From JBGMEA01 sp041447245 (lineage in GTDB: Bacteria > Bacillota > Clostridia > Eubacteriales > Anaerofustaceae), in contig JBGMEA010000012.1 of NCBI GenBank assembly GCA_041447245.1, positions 372,001 to 436,000 on the forward strand: DNA of 64,000 bases, in the 5' to 3' direction. Below, piece after piece: positions 9,001 to 16,991 of this stretch; within the stretch, counting starts at the first letter, position 1, and every line of letters begins with the position of its first letter. The position numbers were made by a program, and so were the translations under genes. Below the pieces are notes generated by a model. It had not been told where the DNA came from. It ran no database searches and worked only from the letters and a program-made list of their open reading frames with translations.

Positions 9001-9135
9001 TTAATTCAGTAGATTATAAATGAAAAGCTTTTCCATCGCTTGCTGTTTCAACGGATCATCAATTTTGAGGTGATCCGAAATGCATTTGTTTATCATAACA
9101 TCATTTTTCAATAGTTCGATATCGTAACGTTCCAT
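9001..9135 (-). CDS. Small protein behind URO-D methyltransferase U2 (44 aa)
   Basis: An open frame of 44 codons starting 14 bases after the stop of the URO-D methyltransferase U2, with a strong AAGGAG seven bases before its ATG. It begins MERYDIELL and ends with an amphipathic helix-like LKQQAMEKLFIYNLL. Two more small genes sit in exactly the same place behind URO-D methyltransferases U3 and U5. Those two are clearly related to each other (MEFQS start, IQxYE near the C-terminus). This one is divergent but has the same size, position, ribosome-binding site and C-terminal hydrophobic helix. No known family is recognised. It may be a dedicated subunit, inhibitor or assembly factor. Confidence 0.65.
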   Translation of the reverse strand: MERYDIELLKNDVMINKCISDHLKIDDPLKQQAMEKLFIYNLLN

Positions 9136-9149
9136 ACCATTTCTCCTTT

Positions 9150-10316
9150 TTATTTATAGATTCCGTATTCTTTAACGAAATCGTTGACTGCTTTTAAATT
9201 CTCCGGGTTGGCGTCATTTGGTGCGTGAGGAATACGATTTGTTGTAAACACATAACCTCCGCCCGGAGCAAGATCATCGATCAAAGATTTTGCCATGTCA
9301 ATGCATTGTTGTTTTGTTCCATAATTTAGCGTATACGTTTCCATTCCACCGGCGATGCACATCATATTTCCCAACTTTTTTTTCACAACACGTAAGTCAT
9401 CGTCTTCGAAAAGTCCGAAAATGCTGTTTTTCGGAAGCTCTTGCATATATTCATATAAATGAGAATAGTTGCGTTCAAAGTAGGATTGAACAATACATCC
9501 CTTTGAAGCAAAATGTTCCACTATTTTTTTGTAGGAAGGCCAGTAGACTTTTTCGAAATCTTTCGGTCTTAAAAACTGAGGAAGGTGCATGGGATTGAAA
9601 ATAGATTTTCCTTCAAGATGTTGCGGATATGCTGCCTCGCAGAGTTCGATAACGATTGGAACCATCGCCTCTGCGGCTTCCGCCACTTTCATCGGATCGC
9701 GTTTCACATCAAGCATTGTGCCCTGAAAATCTCTGAAGTAATCAAGGATCAAGTCTACAGGGTGCCAGAAAACGCCGCCTCTGGAAATCGGCATACCATG
9801 GTCTTCTTTGAAACGGGTGACGGAACTTGCGCCCAGTGCCCGAAATCTGAAATAATAGTCAATTGCGTTGTTATAGAGAGTCTGTTTTTCTTCTGAATAA
9901 GGCATTCTCAGCAATCCGTATTTCCTGGGTGCAATTACATTTAAAATAAATTTATATGGATCGCGAATCAATTCTTCATATTCATTTGATTCCATAGATA
10001 ATGCGTGCCCGCTTTCTATTTGCATCAATCCTTTTGTTTGATAAGATCCTCCATCCAGTGCGTTGACATAATTCATTGCTCTTGAAGTACATGAAGTGAA
10101 CATTGAATCCCAATAAAAATCTTTTGCAACTTTTTCAAATGCATGATAATGCTTTTCATCATCGGAGAAAATTTCTTCAATGCTGTATCCTGCATAGCTG
10201 AAAGCCCAATTGTCAACAAGGGAATAGACGGGTACTCTGTCGGGAATTCCTCCTTTTTGGACGATTTCCATTCTTTTGGTTCGTTCCGCATATAATGCGT
10301 CATTGTTTGTTGTCAT
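9150..10316 (-). CDS. URO-D-family methyltransferase (U2)
   Basis: A 388-residue URO-D-like TIM barrel. An IPDRVPV signature lies near residue 25, and the C-terminus has YGTKQQC, LAPGGGYVF and EYGIYK. The subclade formed with U3 (13299) and U5 (58899) shares the TKQ..., APGGGYxF and EYGxY motifs and is distinct from U1 and U4. The chosen start has GGAGG ahead of it. It follows an MFS transporter in the same direction (67-base gap with a hairpin) and precedes a small conserved-position gene by 14 bases. No corrinoid protein is adjacent, so it must share one encoded elsewhere. The substrate is unknown; O- or N-demethylation is the family expectation. Confidence 0.75.
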   Translation of the reverse strand: MTTNNDALYAERTKRMEIVQKGGIPDRVPVYSLVDNWAFSYAGYSIEEIFSDDEKHYHAFEKVAKDFYWDSMFTSCTSRAMNYVNALDGGSYQTKGLMQIESGHALSMESNEYEELIRDPYKFILNVIAPRKYGLLRMPYSEEKQTLYNNAIDYYFRFRALGASSVTRFKEDHGMPISRGGVFWHPVDLILDYFRDFQGTMLDVKRDPMKVAEAAEAMVPIVIELCEAAYPQHLEGKSIFNPMHLPQFLRPKDFEKVYWPSYKKIVEHFASKGCIVQSYFERNYSHLYEYMQELPKNSIFGLFEDDDLRVVKKKLGNMMCIAGGMETYTLNYGTKQQCIDMAKSLIDDLAPGGGYVFTTNRIPHAPNDANPENLKAVNDFVKEYGIYK

Positions 10317-10348
10317 TTGACACCTCCAAATATTTGTCAATCAGTGAA

Positions 10349-10374
10349 TCTGAGAATGGAAACCCATTCTCAGA
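10349..10374 (-). other. Intergenic hairpin between MFS and U2
   Basis: A perfect 11-bp stem TCTGAGAATGG / CCATTCTCAGA around a 4-base loop, without a T run. It is more likely an RNA-stability or processing element than a terminator. Confidence 0.55.
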
Positions 10375-10382
10375 TCGCAATA

Positions 10383-11582
10383 TTATTCTGTTGTTTTTCC
10401 TTTTGAGGCAAATGCAGCAAAAATTATGCCGCAAATCGGGCCGGCTGCCATAACCGTCCAGATTGAAGTGGTAAAAACGCCACCTGATGTTACAAGCATC
10501 GATCCGATAACAACCGGACTGATTTGTGATGCGAATTGGTATACAAAATTGGAAACTCCGGTTGCTGTAGCCGCCAACGCCTGTCCGCTGTAGTCAATCA
10601 CGAGAGCCGTCAAATGAGTATTGGCGGCATATGATATGAAACCCAGCAAAAAACTGCAGATCAACAAAGGAGTGAGCGCTTTTTGTGCTCCAAAAATAAA
10701 GATCATGATCGAAATAAGCAGATAAATACACATCAAGAATTTTCTTCTGTTTATTTGGAATTTATCCACTATGGCACCTGAGGTTAGGGATGCAATAATT
10801 CCACCGACTGCAATCAAAACTCCAACATTTCCGATATTGCCTGCGAACCCAAGGCTTTTGGCGTAACCAAATGCCCAATTAAACAAAGCCAATTGAAACC
10901 ACATTAACGAAAAGCCAGACAAGCTGATCATCAGTACGCCACGATTAGTAAAAAGTATTTTAAACCCTCTTAAAATATCCGAAATTTTTTGTGTGGAACC
11001 GCTTGTCGGCTTATCGCCTTTGACAAAGAATAAAATCAGTAAACCGACAGCGGCAGAAAAGATTGCGGCAAATATAAACCCTGTCTGCCAGTTGTACGCC
11101 GCTAAGATTTTGGGGCCAAAAAAACTGGCAATAAAGTAACCCATATTAGGCCCGGCCAGAAGTACGCCAAAAGCCATGCTTCGTTGCTCAGGTTTGAAAT
11201 AATTCGCTACAACTCTGGCGCAGCATGCATAGATTGTTCCAGCACACAATCCCAAAACAATTCGCAAACCGATAGCTACCGAGGCCGAATCGATTAATGT
11301 CATTGAATATGTTGCAATCCCGCCAATCAGCAGACTGCATCCCATTAAGACTTTGACTCCGAACTTATCTGCAAGAATGCCCGCCGGGACTTGTGTAATG
11401 ATATATCCCGTGAAAAAAGTCGAAAAAATGGCACCGGCTGTTGCGGCATCAATCCCCAGAACTTGAATCATGGTTGATTGAAGCGGAGACCAGATAAATC
11501 GTGTCACGAAAGTGGCAGTAAATGCTAAAAACATCAAGATTAGCATAAACCACTTGGTGCTGTTTTTATAGGTAGTTTCCAT
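10383..11582 (-). CDS. MFS transporter
   Basis: A 399-residue major facilitator with 12 predicted helices, most like the anion:cation symporter / NarK-type branch. The loop-2/3 motif reads GILADKFGVKV near residue 68. The start is fixed by AGGAGG ahead of ATG at 11582. It is the first gene of an operon with URO-D methyltransferase U2 and its small protein, so it likely imports the methylated substrate or exports the demethylated product. A consensus promoter and a candidate GntR site lie upstream. Confidence 0.85.
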   Translation of the reverse strand: METTYKNSTKWFMLILMFLAFTATFVTRFIWSPLQSTMIQVLGIDAATAGAIFSTFFTGYIITQVPAGILADKFGVKVLMGCSLLIGGIATYSMTLIDSASVAIGLRIVLGLCAGTIYACCARVVANYFKPEQRSMAFGVLLAGPNMGYFIASFFGPKILAAYNWQTGFIFAAIFSAAVGLLILFFVKGDKPTSGSTQKISDILRGFKILFTNRGVLMISLSGFSLMWFQLALFNWAFGYAKSLGFAGNIGNVGVLIAVGGIIASLTSGAIVDKFQINRRKFLMCIYLLISIMIFIFGAQKALTPLLICSFLLGFISYAANTHLTALVIDYSGQALAATATGVSNFVYQFASQISPVVIGSMLVTSGGVFTTSIWTVMAAGPICGIIFAAFASKGKTTE

Positions 11583-11616
11583 AGATCCTCCTGTTTGTGG
11601 TAGATTTTTTAAATCT

Positions 11617-11666
11617 GGTGTACACCGGTTTAAGATCATATTACTATGGCTTGCAGATTTTGTCAA
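11617..11666 (-). promoter_or_regulatory. Promoter of the MFS-U2 operon with candidate GntR operator, site 2
   Basis: Reading the minus strand: -35 TTGACA (11666-11661), 17 bases, -10 TAATAT (11643-11638). The palindrome GGTGTACACC lies at 11617-11626, just after the expected start point, where a bound repressor would block. Its GTGTACAC core matches site 1 at 6315-6322. Confidence 0.65.
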
Positions 11667-11741
11667 TAAGATTTTTAATAAAAAATACAATTCAAATTTA
11701 TCTTGCTGCAGAATATTCAATCTATTATTTTTACGATTTGC

Positions 11742-11803
11742 TTGACAAAAAAGAATGGAAGAGATATTATTGCAGATATATAAATGATATCAAAACGATA
11801 TCA
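11742..11803 (+). promoter_or_regulatory. Promoter and TGATATC-N5-GATATCA operator of the SPFH operon
   Basis: TTGACA (11742-11747), 17 bases, TATTAT (11765-11770). The inverted repeat TGATATCAAAACGATATCA occupies 11785-11803 just downstream, and a third GATATC occurs at 11815-11820. The core ATATC-AAAA-CGATA closely resembles the dyad in the padR promoter at 16951-16963. Confidence 0.6.
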
Positions 11804-11824
11804 CGAAAAGAGAGGATATCAGGT

Positions 11825-12871
11825 ATGGATCAAAAGAATGACGCTAAGGAAATTGTTTATGAAGAACTGCAGGCACATCATTCCAGCGGAATGATGATGC
11901 TAATACTTAATCTGCTTTTGATGGTGGGTTCCGTTGTCTGGTTTGTTTTTTCGGTGATCGCGTTGGGGGAAGGACACGGAACGGCAATGGATATTGTGGC
12001 TGTGATCGTCAGTTGTCTGTATTTCTCGATTATCGGTCCGATCCTGTTCGGCGGACTGAAAATACTCAAGCCGAACGAAGCGTTGGTGCTGACGCTGTTC
12101 GGTAAATATGTCGGAACATTGAAAGGTGCGGGATTCTTTTTCGTGAATCCGTTTGTGTCTGCAGTCAACCCGGCGGCAAGTGCTGCATCGGCAGCGGCGG
12201 CGGCAGCCGTAGCGGAAGCGGCGACAAGCGGGACAAAAAACTCCGCGCAAAATGTGGCGATGCTTGCGGCGCGCAACAAAAAAATTTCGCTCAAAGCAAT
12301 GACGCTGAACAATGAAAAGCAGAAGATCAACGATGCGCTCGGAAATCCGATCATCATCGGAATCGTCGTGATCTGGAAAGTGGTCAACACGGCAAAAGCA
12401 GTATTCAACGTGGACAATTACACGGAATATCTTTCCATTCAGTGCGATTCCTCGCTGAGAAACATCGTGAGATTGTATCCGTATGACATTTCCAGCGGGG
12501 ATGACGGCAACGAAAAGTCCCTGCGCGGCAGCAGCCAGGAAGTGGCAGACATGCTCAAGGACGAAATCCAGAAAAAAGCGGAAATCGCAGGGCTCGAAAT
12601 CATCGAAGCACGCATCACCCATCTTTCTTACGCACCGGAAATTGCGGCTGCGATGCTGCAGAGACAGCAGGCTTCCGCCATTATCGATGCCAGAGCGATG
12701 ATTGTCGACGGCGCGGTCGGCATGGTGCAGATGGCGCTGGAAAAACTCAGCGAAAACGATGTGGTGAATCTGGATGAGGAACGCAAAGCGGCGATGGTGA
12801 GCAATCTGCTTGTGGTATTGTGCGGAAACAAGGACGCGCAGCCGATCGTCAACAGCGGTTCGATTTACTAA
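11825..12871 (+). CDS. SPFH/Band 7 domain membrane protein
   Basis: A 348-residue protein. Two N-terminal transmembrane helices (about residues 20-45 and 52-75) are followed by the SPFH fold, which starts at LKPNEALVLTLFGKYVGT and includes VDNYTEYLSIQCDSSLRNIV. A coiled-coil-rich C-terminal region with ISHLSYAPEIAAAMLQRQQA follows. A notable Ala-rich, Ser/Thr insertion lies at about residues 117-140. It resembles Clostridial SPFH proteins that form membrane microdomain scaffolds. The start at 11825 is used because the upstream frame overlaps the promoter. A 56-codon ribbon-helix-helix gene follows in the same operon. Confidence 0.8.
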   Translation: MDQKNDAKEIVYEELQAHHSSGMMMLILNLLLMVGSVVWFVFSVIALGEGHGTAMDIVAVIVSCLYFSIIGPILFGGLKILKPNEALVLTLFGKYVGTLKGAGFFFVNPFVSAVNPAASAASAAAAAAVAEAATSGTKNSAQNVAMLAARNKKISLKAMTLNNEKQKINDALGNPIIIGIVVIWKVVNTAKAVFNVDNYTEYLSIQCDSSLRNIVRLYPYDISSGDDGNEKSLRGSSQEVADMLKDEIQKKAEIAGLEIIEARITHLSYAPEIAAAMLQRQQASAIIDARAMIVDGAVGMVQMALEKLSENDVVNLDEERKAAMVSNLLVVLCGNKDAQPIVNSGSIY

Positions 12872-12934
12872 CGTTTGACAAATCATCAGACTGCGGGATA
12901 GAATATAAAAAAACGTAAAAAAGGAGGAAACGCG

Positions 12935-13105
12935 ATGGACGGAAACGAAAAAGACAAAGAAAAAAAGCAGATACTTCTGCGCGTCTCCTCCACACTTTGG
13001 AAGGATCTTGCCGAGTGGGCGGAAGACGATTTTCGCTCGATCAACGGGCAGATCGAATATCTGCTCAGCGAAGCGGTGAAGAAGAGGAAGAAGGGGAAAG
13101 AGTAA
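12935..13105 (+). CDS. Small Arc-type ribbon-helix-helix protein (56 aa)
   Basis: A 56-codon frame with AAGGAGGAAA eight bases ahead of its ATG. After a charged, lysine-rich start comes the strand KQILLRVSSTLWKDLAEWA, then SINGQIEYLLSEAV, the pattern of an Arc/MetJ-type ribbon-helix-helix. It is directly downstream of the SPFH gene and ends at a terminator. In other Firmicutes a similar small gene often follows SPFH genes. It could regulate its own operon or have a structural role. Confidence 0.75.
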   Translation: MDGNEKDKEKKQILLRVSSTLWKDLAEWAEDDFRSINGQIEYLLSEAVKKRKKGKE

Positions 13106-13106
13106 A

Positions 13107-13136
13107 AAAATCGGCTGCTTTCAGCCGATTTTTTGA
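13107..13136 (+). terminator. Terminator of the SPFH operon
   Basis: AAAATCGGCTG-CTTT-CAGCCGATTTTTT. Confidence 0.9.
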
Positions 13137-13143
13137 TGGTTTT

Positions 13144-13287
13144 TTAAACAAGCAGATAGATATGAAATCCGAACATCATTTCTTCATACATCTGAATATC
13201 GCCCGCAAACTCAAACGTTTCGGGGGGGATTTCATATTTTGCCATGTTCTCGGGAAAGCTTCGGTAATATTCTGATTGAAATTCCAT
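13144..13287 (-). CDS. Small protein behind URO-D methyltransferase U3 (47 aa, MEFQS type)
   Basis: A 47-codon frame starting 11 bases after the U3 stop codon, with AAAGGAG seven bases before ATG. It begins MEFQSEYYRSF and ends IQMYEEMMFGFHIYLLV. The small protein behind U5 at 60097-60237 begins MEFQSKNYVTW and ends IQSYEDQIFSLVIRLFR. Position, length, both termini and ribosome-binding site agree, so this is a real gene family rather than chance. The acidic middle and the amphipathic C-terminal helix suggest protein binding. It does not match a family known to me. Confidence 0.8.
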   Translation of the reverse strand: MEFQSEYYRSFPENMAKYEIPPETFEFAGDIQMYEEMMFGFHIYLLV

Positions 13288-13298
13288 ATGTTTCTCCT

Positions 13299-14459
13299 TT
13301 AATAGACTCCATATTCTTTTACTGTTTTCAAAACTGCGTGCACATTTTCCATCTTAGCATCATCCATACGCAGAACGACTTTATCGAAATCGAAGATGTA
13401 GCCGCCGCCGGGAGCAAGAACATCCATTAATTCTTTCGCTTTATCGACACATTCCTGTTTTGTTCCCGTTTTCAGGAGCGTGATCGGATAAAACCCGGTG
13501 AGAATATGCTTGGCTCCGACTTTGTCTTTGAATGTTTTCGGATCACCATATTCGATCGCCATTCTGGTGCCTTTCGGCAGTTCCTGCAGATAATCGACGA
13601 ATCTCGACCAATCGTGTTCCACGAACAGATAGATGCCATAACCGTTTTCCGCGATGCCCTCGCAGAGAGCTTTGAACGTCGGCCACCAGTATTTTTCAAA
13701 ATCTTTATCGCGCATATAAGGCGCCATGTGCAGCGGAATGAATATCTGATCGAGACGCGATCCCGCCTGCGGTCCTTTGGGGCACGCCTGTTTGAGCATC
13801 AGCGGAAGCAATGCATTGCATGCCTGCCCGACTTTTTCGGGCATTCTTCGGATATCCATGGAGACTCCCGTGAAGGATCGCAGCTGATCCGCCAGAAAAT
13901 CATAAGGGGCTTCCGTCATGGCCGCAAAGGTCGGAATCGTGCATTTGCCGTATTTCTGCGCAATTTGGACATTCGCTTGTCCGATCGCTCCGAACGCGCT
14001 CAAATATGCAAAAAATGCTTTTGCTTTTGCGATACCTGCCGCATACGGTTCCTGTGCAAGTTCCGTGTGCACTCTCGGGATGATGGTTTCGACGAGCGTT
14101 TTGTAGGGATCACTGATCAATGCGTCATAATCTTCCACCTGCATACCAGCGATATCCGGATGCTGCAGAAACCCGTCGGATCCGAGTACGAAATTTTTGG
14201 ATCCCAGAATTTTATAGACCTGAGGGAATCGAATCGCCGCTGCGGATACCGCATCGGTATCTACTTCCGATGTGAACGTATCGATAGCCTCGATTTCCTT
14301 CTGCAGGCTGAATTGTTCTTTGAGAAGGGAATAGCCGCTATATTCCAACACCATTTCGATTTGAAACAGCGGGTTGATCGGTACCCTTTTGGGGATCACG
14401 CCATTGAAAACATCAGTAAACAACTGGTTTTTGTCCTGGCATTCCTGTGCTACATTCAT
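13299..14459 (-). CDS. URO-D-family methyltransferase (U3)
   Basis: A 386-residue URO-D-like barrel of the same subclade as U2 and U5. Features are IPKRVPI near residue 22, TGTKQECVDKAKELMDVL, APGGGYIF and a terminal KEYGVY. It lacks the H-x-C zinc motif; the corresponding strand reads FVEHDW. The start at 14459 has AAGGAG ahead of it and gives a length matching U2 and U5. It is followed by its MEFQS-type small gene and preceded by a Crp-type regulator gene in the same direction, with a terminator between them. No corrinoid protein is adjacent. Substrate unknown. Confidence 0.75.
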   Translation of the reverse strand: MNVAQECQDKNQLFTDVFNGVIPKRVPINPLFQIEMVLEYSGYSLLKEQFSLQKEIEAIDTFTSEVDTDAVSAAAIRFPQVYKILGSKNFVLGSDGFLQHPDIAGMQVEDYDALISDPYKTLVETIIPRVHTELAQEPYAAGIAKAKAFFAYLSAFGAIGQANVQIAQKYGKCTIPTFAAMTEAPYDFLADQLRSFTGVSMDIRRMPEKVGQACNALLPLMLKQACPKGPQAGSRLDQIFIPLHMAPYMRDKDFEKYWWPTFKALCEGIAENGYGIYLFVEHDWSRFVDYLQELPKGTRMAIEYGDPKTFKDKVGAKHILTGFYPITLLKTGTKQECVDKAKELMDVLAPGGGYIFDFDKVVLRMDDAKMENVHAVLKTVKEYGVY

Positions 14460-14625
14460 GTTTCTTTCTCCTTGGTTAAAAATCCGTATGCCCGCAGCAC
14501 TTGCAAGTTCACCGGTGAGTGACTGTGATGCGATACGCAGAAAACGAATCAAACAGTGGCAGTACAAAATTGTGTATTTGATTCTGTATTTCATTTGTCA
14601 GGCATATCATAGCAAAATAAAAAAA

Positions 14626-14662
14626 ACCGAACTGCCTTTTAAAAGACATTCGGTAATTTTTT
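14626..14662. terminator. Terminator after the Crp-type regulator
   Basis: ACCGAA/TTCGGT-based stem, imperfect in the middle, flanked by an A run and a T run, so it can work in both directions. Confidence 0.75.
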
Positions 14663-14692
14663 TTATTTTATTTTAAAAATTCATTTCGTAAT

Positions 14693-15355
14693 TCAGTCAT
14701 CCTCTTCCGCAGAACAATACTCCCGAAGCCGGAGAATGTCTTTTACCTCGATTTGATTGCGGTAAGTGGAGATGATTCCCTGTTCCCGAAGAATTTTCAG
14801 ATATTTCGCGAGATTTGCTCTGTTTAAACCGACAAATTCCAAAATCTGATTTTGAGACAAATCGATCACATGGTCTTTTTTTTCTCCGTTTTCGAGATAC
14901 ATGTAAAAGAAATTGCAGATTTTTTCCATTCCCGAACTGAAGAGCTGATTGATGTTTTCGATGAGCAACATCCCCACCAGATCAATATATGCGGAATACA
15001 TCGTATCATTGAGTTCCTGATTTCCCTGAAGATAGCGGAGGAATTTTTTCCTTTCGAATACATACACATCCAGTTCTGTCAACGCGTCGAACGAGAGGGC
15101 ACGGAATTCATCTCCTGTTCCGGGGAAATAAAGCGGAGCCAAATAGCCTTCTCCGTAAAATGAGAATGCCTTGATGTGTCCGCTTTCATGAAGCGAAGAT
15201 GCCGCGATGGTTCCTGCTCTGATATAGAACATTTCATCCATCGGCTTGTTGAATGCTTTGATGCTGTTTGTTTTCAGGTAGGAACGTTCCTCGTGTTCGA
15301 TTGAGGAAAAATAGGATTCGAATTGTCGAAAAGTCTCCGAAAAATAATTGCGCAT
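14693..15355 (-). CDS. Crp/Fnr-family transcriptional regulator
   Basis: A 220-residue regulator. The N-terminal cyclic-nucleotide-like beta barrel covers residues 20-140 (FYIRAGTIAASS, FYGEGYLAPLYFPGTG). The C-terminal helix-turn-helix is SQNQILEFVGLNRANLAKYLKILREQG. No cysteine cluster typical of FNR or heme-binding CooA is obvious. ATG at 15355 is chosen because GGAGAAAG precedes it. A promoter lies upstream on the minus strand (TTGCAA 15415-15410, 17 bases, TACAAT 15392-15387). Being next to U3, it may control that gene in response to substrate or redox state. Confidence 0.8.
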   Translation of the reverse strand: MRNYFSETFRQFESYFSSIEHEERSYLKTNSIKAFNKPMDEMFYIRAGTIAASSLHESGHIKAFSFYGEGYLAPLYFPGTGDEFRALSFDALTELDVYVFERKKFLRYLQGNQELNDTMYSAYIDLVGMLLIENINQLFSSGMEKICNFFYMYLENGEKKDHVIDLSQNQILEFVGLNRANLAKYLKILREQGIISTYRNQIEVKDILRLREYCSAEEDD

Positions 15356-15670
15356 GCTTTCTCCGCCTGTGGAATCATTCGGACTCATTGTAAATGATTT
15401 GATTTGTTTTTGCAAGAATAAACAGTAATTCAAAATCATAAGCGAATGGTTGATCGATAACGTGGATCGCAGTGTATGAGATGATAGCATGGATATCTGT
15501 TGTTTGTATGTTCGTGAAGGATCAATAACACAATCACCGCATCGGAGACAGCAACAAAATCTGCTCGAAATTTTTATACCAAAACCGTACGGGTCATGCC
15601 ATCGCTCGGATGCATCGCGCCCGATTCCCGTTCCGAGCCGCTCGTGGCGGAATGCGGATCGCTGATTTGC

Positions 15671-15755
15671 GGAACGCATACAATGCGTTCCGTACCAAAT
15701 GTGCATGGTTTGAATGTTGGAATGAATCTGTAGGGAAGACGTATGACGCGTTCCC
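15671..15755. repeat. Dispersed double-palindrome repeat, copy R2
   Basis: Left palindrome GGAACGCATACAATGCGTTCC (15671-15691), then CGTACCAAATGTGCATGG, then the right arm pair GGGAA...TTCCC (15733-15755, imperfect inside). It lies in the 455-base gap between the Crp-type gene and the ATP-grasp gene. The rest of that gap (15416-15670) shows no gene. Confidence 0.8.
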
Positions 15756-15810
15756 TGAAATGTGTTCCTGGTATCAGTGTTGTGTACCTATGGCTTCTTG
15801 CCAAACCGTC

Positions 15811-16803
15811 TCAGAATCCCAGCAGATCGAGCACTTTGTCTTCGACATGACGGTTTTTGCCGCGGTATGGAAAATCGTGAATGTGGATTGCGGGGTTGAA
15901 ATTCAGTTCGATCACGCCGTAATTTCCGTCGTTCGGCTGTTGGGTGATATCTTGGATGATGATGTCCGCTCCGCAGATTTGGGCACCGACTGCCCCGGCA
16001 CTGCGCACGGCGATGTCTTGATAAGCCTGCGGAATATCATCGGTAAAATCGATGCTGTCACCGCCCGTGCTGATGTTGGAGTTTTCTCTGAGCCAGACTG
16101 TTTCGTTGCCTTGAGGAATGGTGTCTTCTGATTTTCCTGCAAGGGCAAGGTAATCGGTTTCGATTTTCCCCAGATTGATCTTTTCAAGCGGCGTGACATA
16201 GCCGATTCCGCGCAGGGGATCATCATTTTTGATTGCAACAAGTTCTTTGATCGTATGCATGCCGTCTCCCGTGACGTTTGCGGGCACGCGGTGCAGAATC
16301 GCTGCGACCTCATCCCCGATGACGAGAAAGCGGTATTCTTTACCCTCGAGAAACGATTCGATGAGCACATGATCGTCATAATGAAGCGCGTCTTGCACGG
16401 CGTTCAGAATATCCTGCTTTCGTGCGTTCTTCAAAATGGCGACACCTTTCCCGAAATTCGTCGATTTCGGCTTGACAACGATGTTTTGATTTGCATATTC
16501 ATTCAGTAGTTTTTCCGCTTCGGCAATGGATGTGACGGTGATGCCTTCCGGCACACGGATGCCCGCTTCTCTTAGGATGAGTTTGGTGACTTCCTTGTTT
16601 TCCATCAGTAGCGGCGCGATGTAGTTGTCCGCAGACGTGCGGGTTGCCTGCTTGATGTATTCGGTTTTCCCGTCTTTTTTGATGCGGATCAGATTGTCTT
16701 TTTCATCCAACACTTCCACTGAAATCTTTCTGCGGAGCGCTTCTTTGATCAGAATCTGTGTGGAGAGTTCGAGCGTACGGTATTCGTCGCGGTTGTTTTT
16801 CAT
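15811..16803 (-). CDS. Stand-alone ATP-grasp ligase related to the GshF C-terminal domain
   Basis: A 330-residue ATP-grasp enzyme. Its whole length matches the glutathione-synthetase half of bifunctional GshF: the start LSTQILIKEALRRKISVEVLDE, VVKPKSTNFGKGV (ATP-binding lysine), IESFLEGKEYRFLVIGDEV, RVPANVTGDGMHTI and the metal-binding ELNFNPAIH. The gamma-glutamylcysteine ligase domain that normally precedes it is missing, and no gshA is nearby. Such stand-alone forms could ligate an amino acid to another carboxylated substrate, so glutathione synthesis is not assured. It is divergent from a PadR gene, with dyads in both promoters. Confidence 0.8.
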   Translation of the reverse strand: MKNNRDEYRTLELSTQILIKEALRRKISVEVLDEKDNLIRIKKDGKTEYIKQATRTSADNYIAPLLMENKEVTKLILREAGIRVPEGITVTSIAEAEKLLNEYANQNIVVKPKSTNFGKGVAILKNARKQDILNAVQDALHYDDHVLIESFLEGKEYRFLVIGDEVAAILHRVPANVTGDGMHTIKELVAIKNDDPLRGIGYVTPLEKINLGKIETDYLALAGKSEDTIPQGNETVWLRENSNISTGGDSIDFTDDIPQAYQDIAVRSAGAVGAQICGADIIIQDITQQPNDGNYGVIELNFNPAIHIHDFPYRGKNRHVEDKVLDLLGF

Positions 16804-16822
16804 GGGGAAAATCCTTTCCGGT

Positions 16823-16873
16823 TCGATATCGTTTGGTTGATTTCATAGTAAACAAAAAAAAAGATACAGTCAA
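16823..16873 (-). promoter_or_regulatory. Promoter and CGATATCG dyad of the ATP-grasp gene
   Basis: Minus-strand -35 TTGACT (16873-16868), 17 bases, -10 TACTAT (16850-16845). The sequence AACGATATCGAAC at 16823-16835 lies just downstream and shares the CGATATC half-site with the dyads at 11785-11803 and 16951-16963. Confidence 0.6.
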
Positions 16874-16922
16874 TCGTTCGAATGAAAGAAACGAAAACGA
16901 TTTTCATGATTGCCAAATTTCC

Positions 16923-16963
16923 TTGACAGTGAGACGGAAACGTGATAATATATCGAAACGATA
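16923..16963 (+). promoter_or_regulatory. padR promoter with overlapping TATCG-AAA-CGATA operator
   Basis: TTGACA (16923-16928), 17 bases, TAATAT (16946-16951), immediately followed by the palindrome TATCGAAACGATA (16951-16963). This is a classical autorepression layout. Confidence 0.7.
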
Positions 16964-16991
16964 CATTATTGACAGAGCGGAGTGTGCGGCT

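Noticed and set aside
13506..14522. 338-codon plus-strand frame over U3
   Set aside because: Antisense shadow of a conserved URO-D gene.
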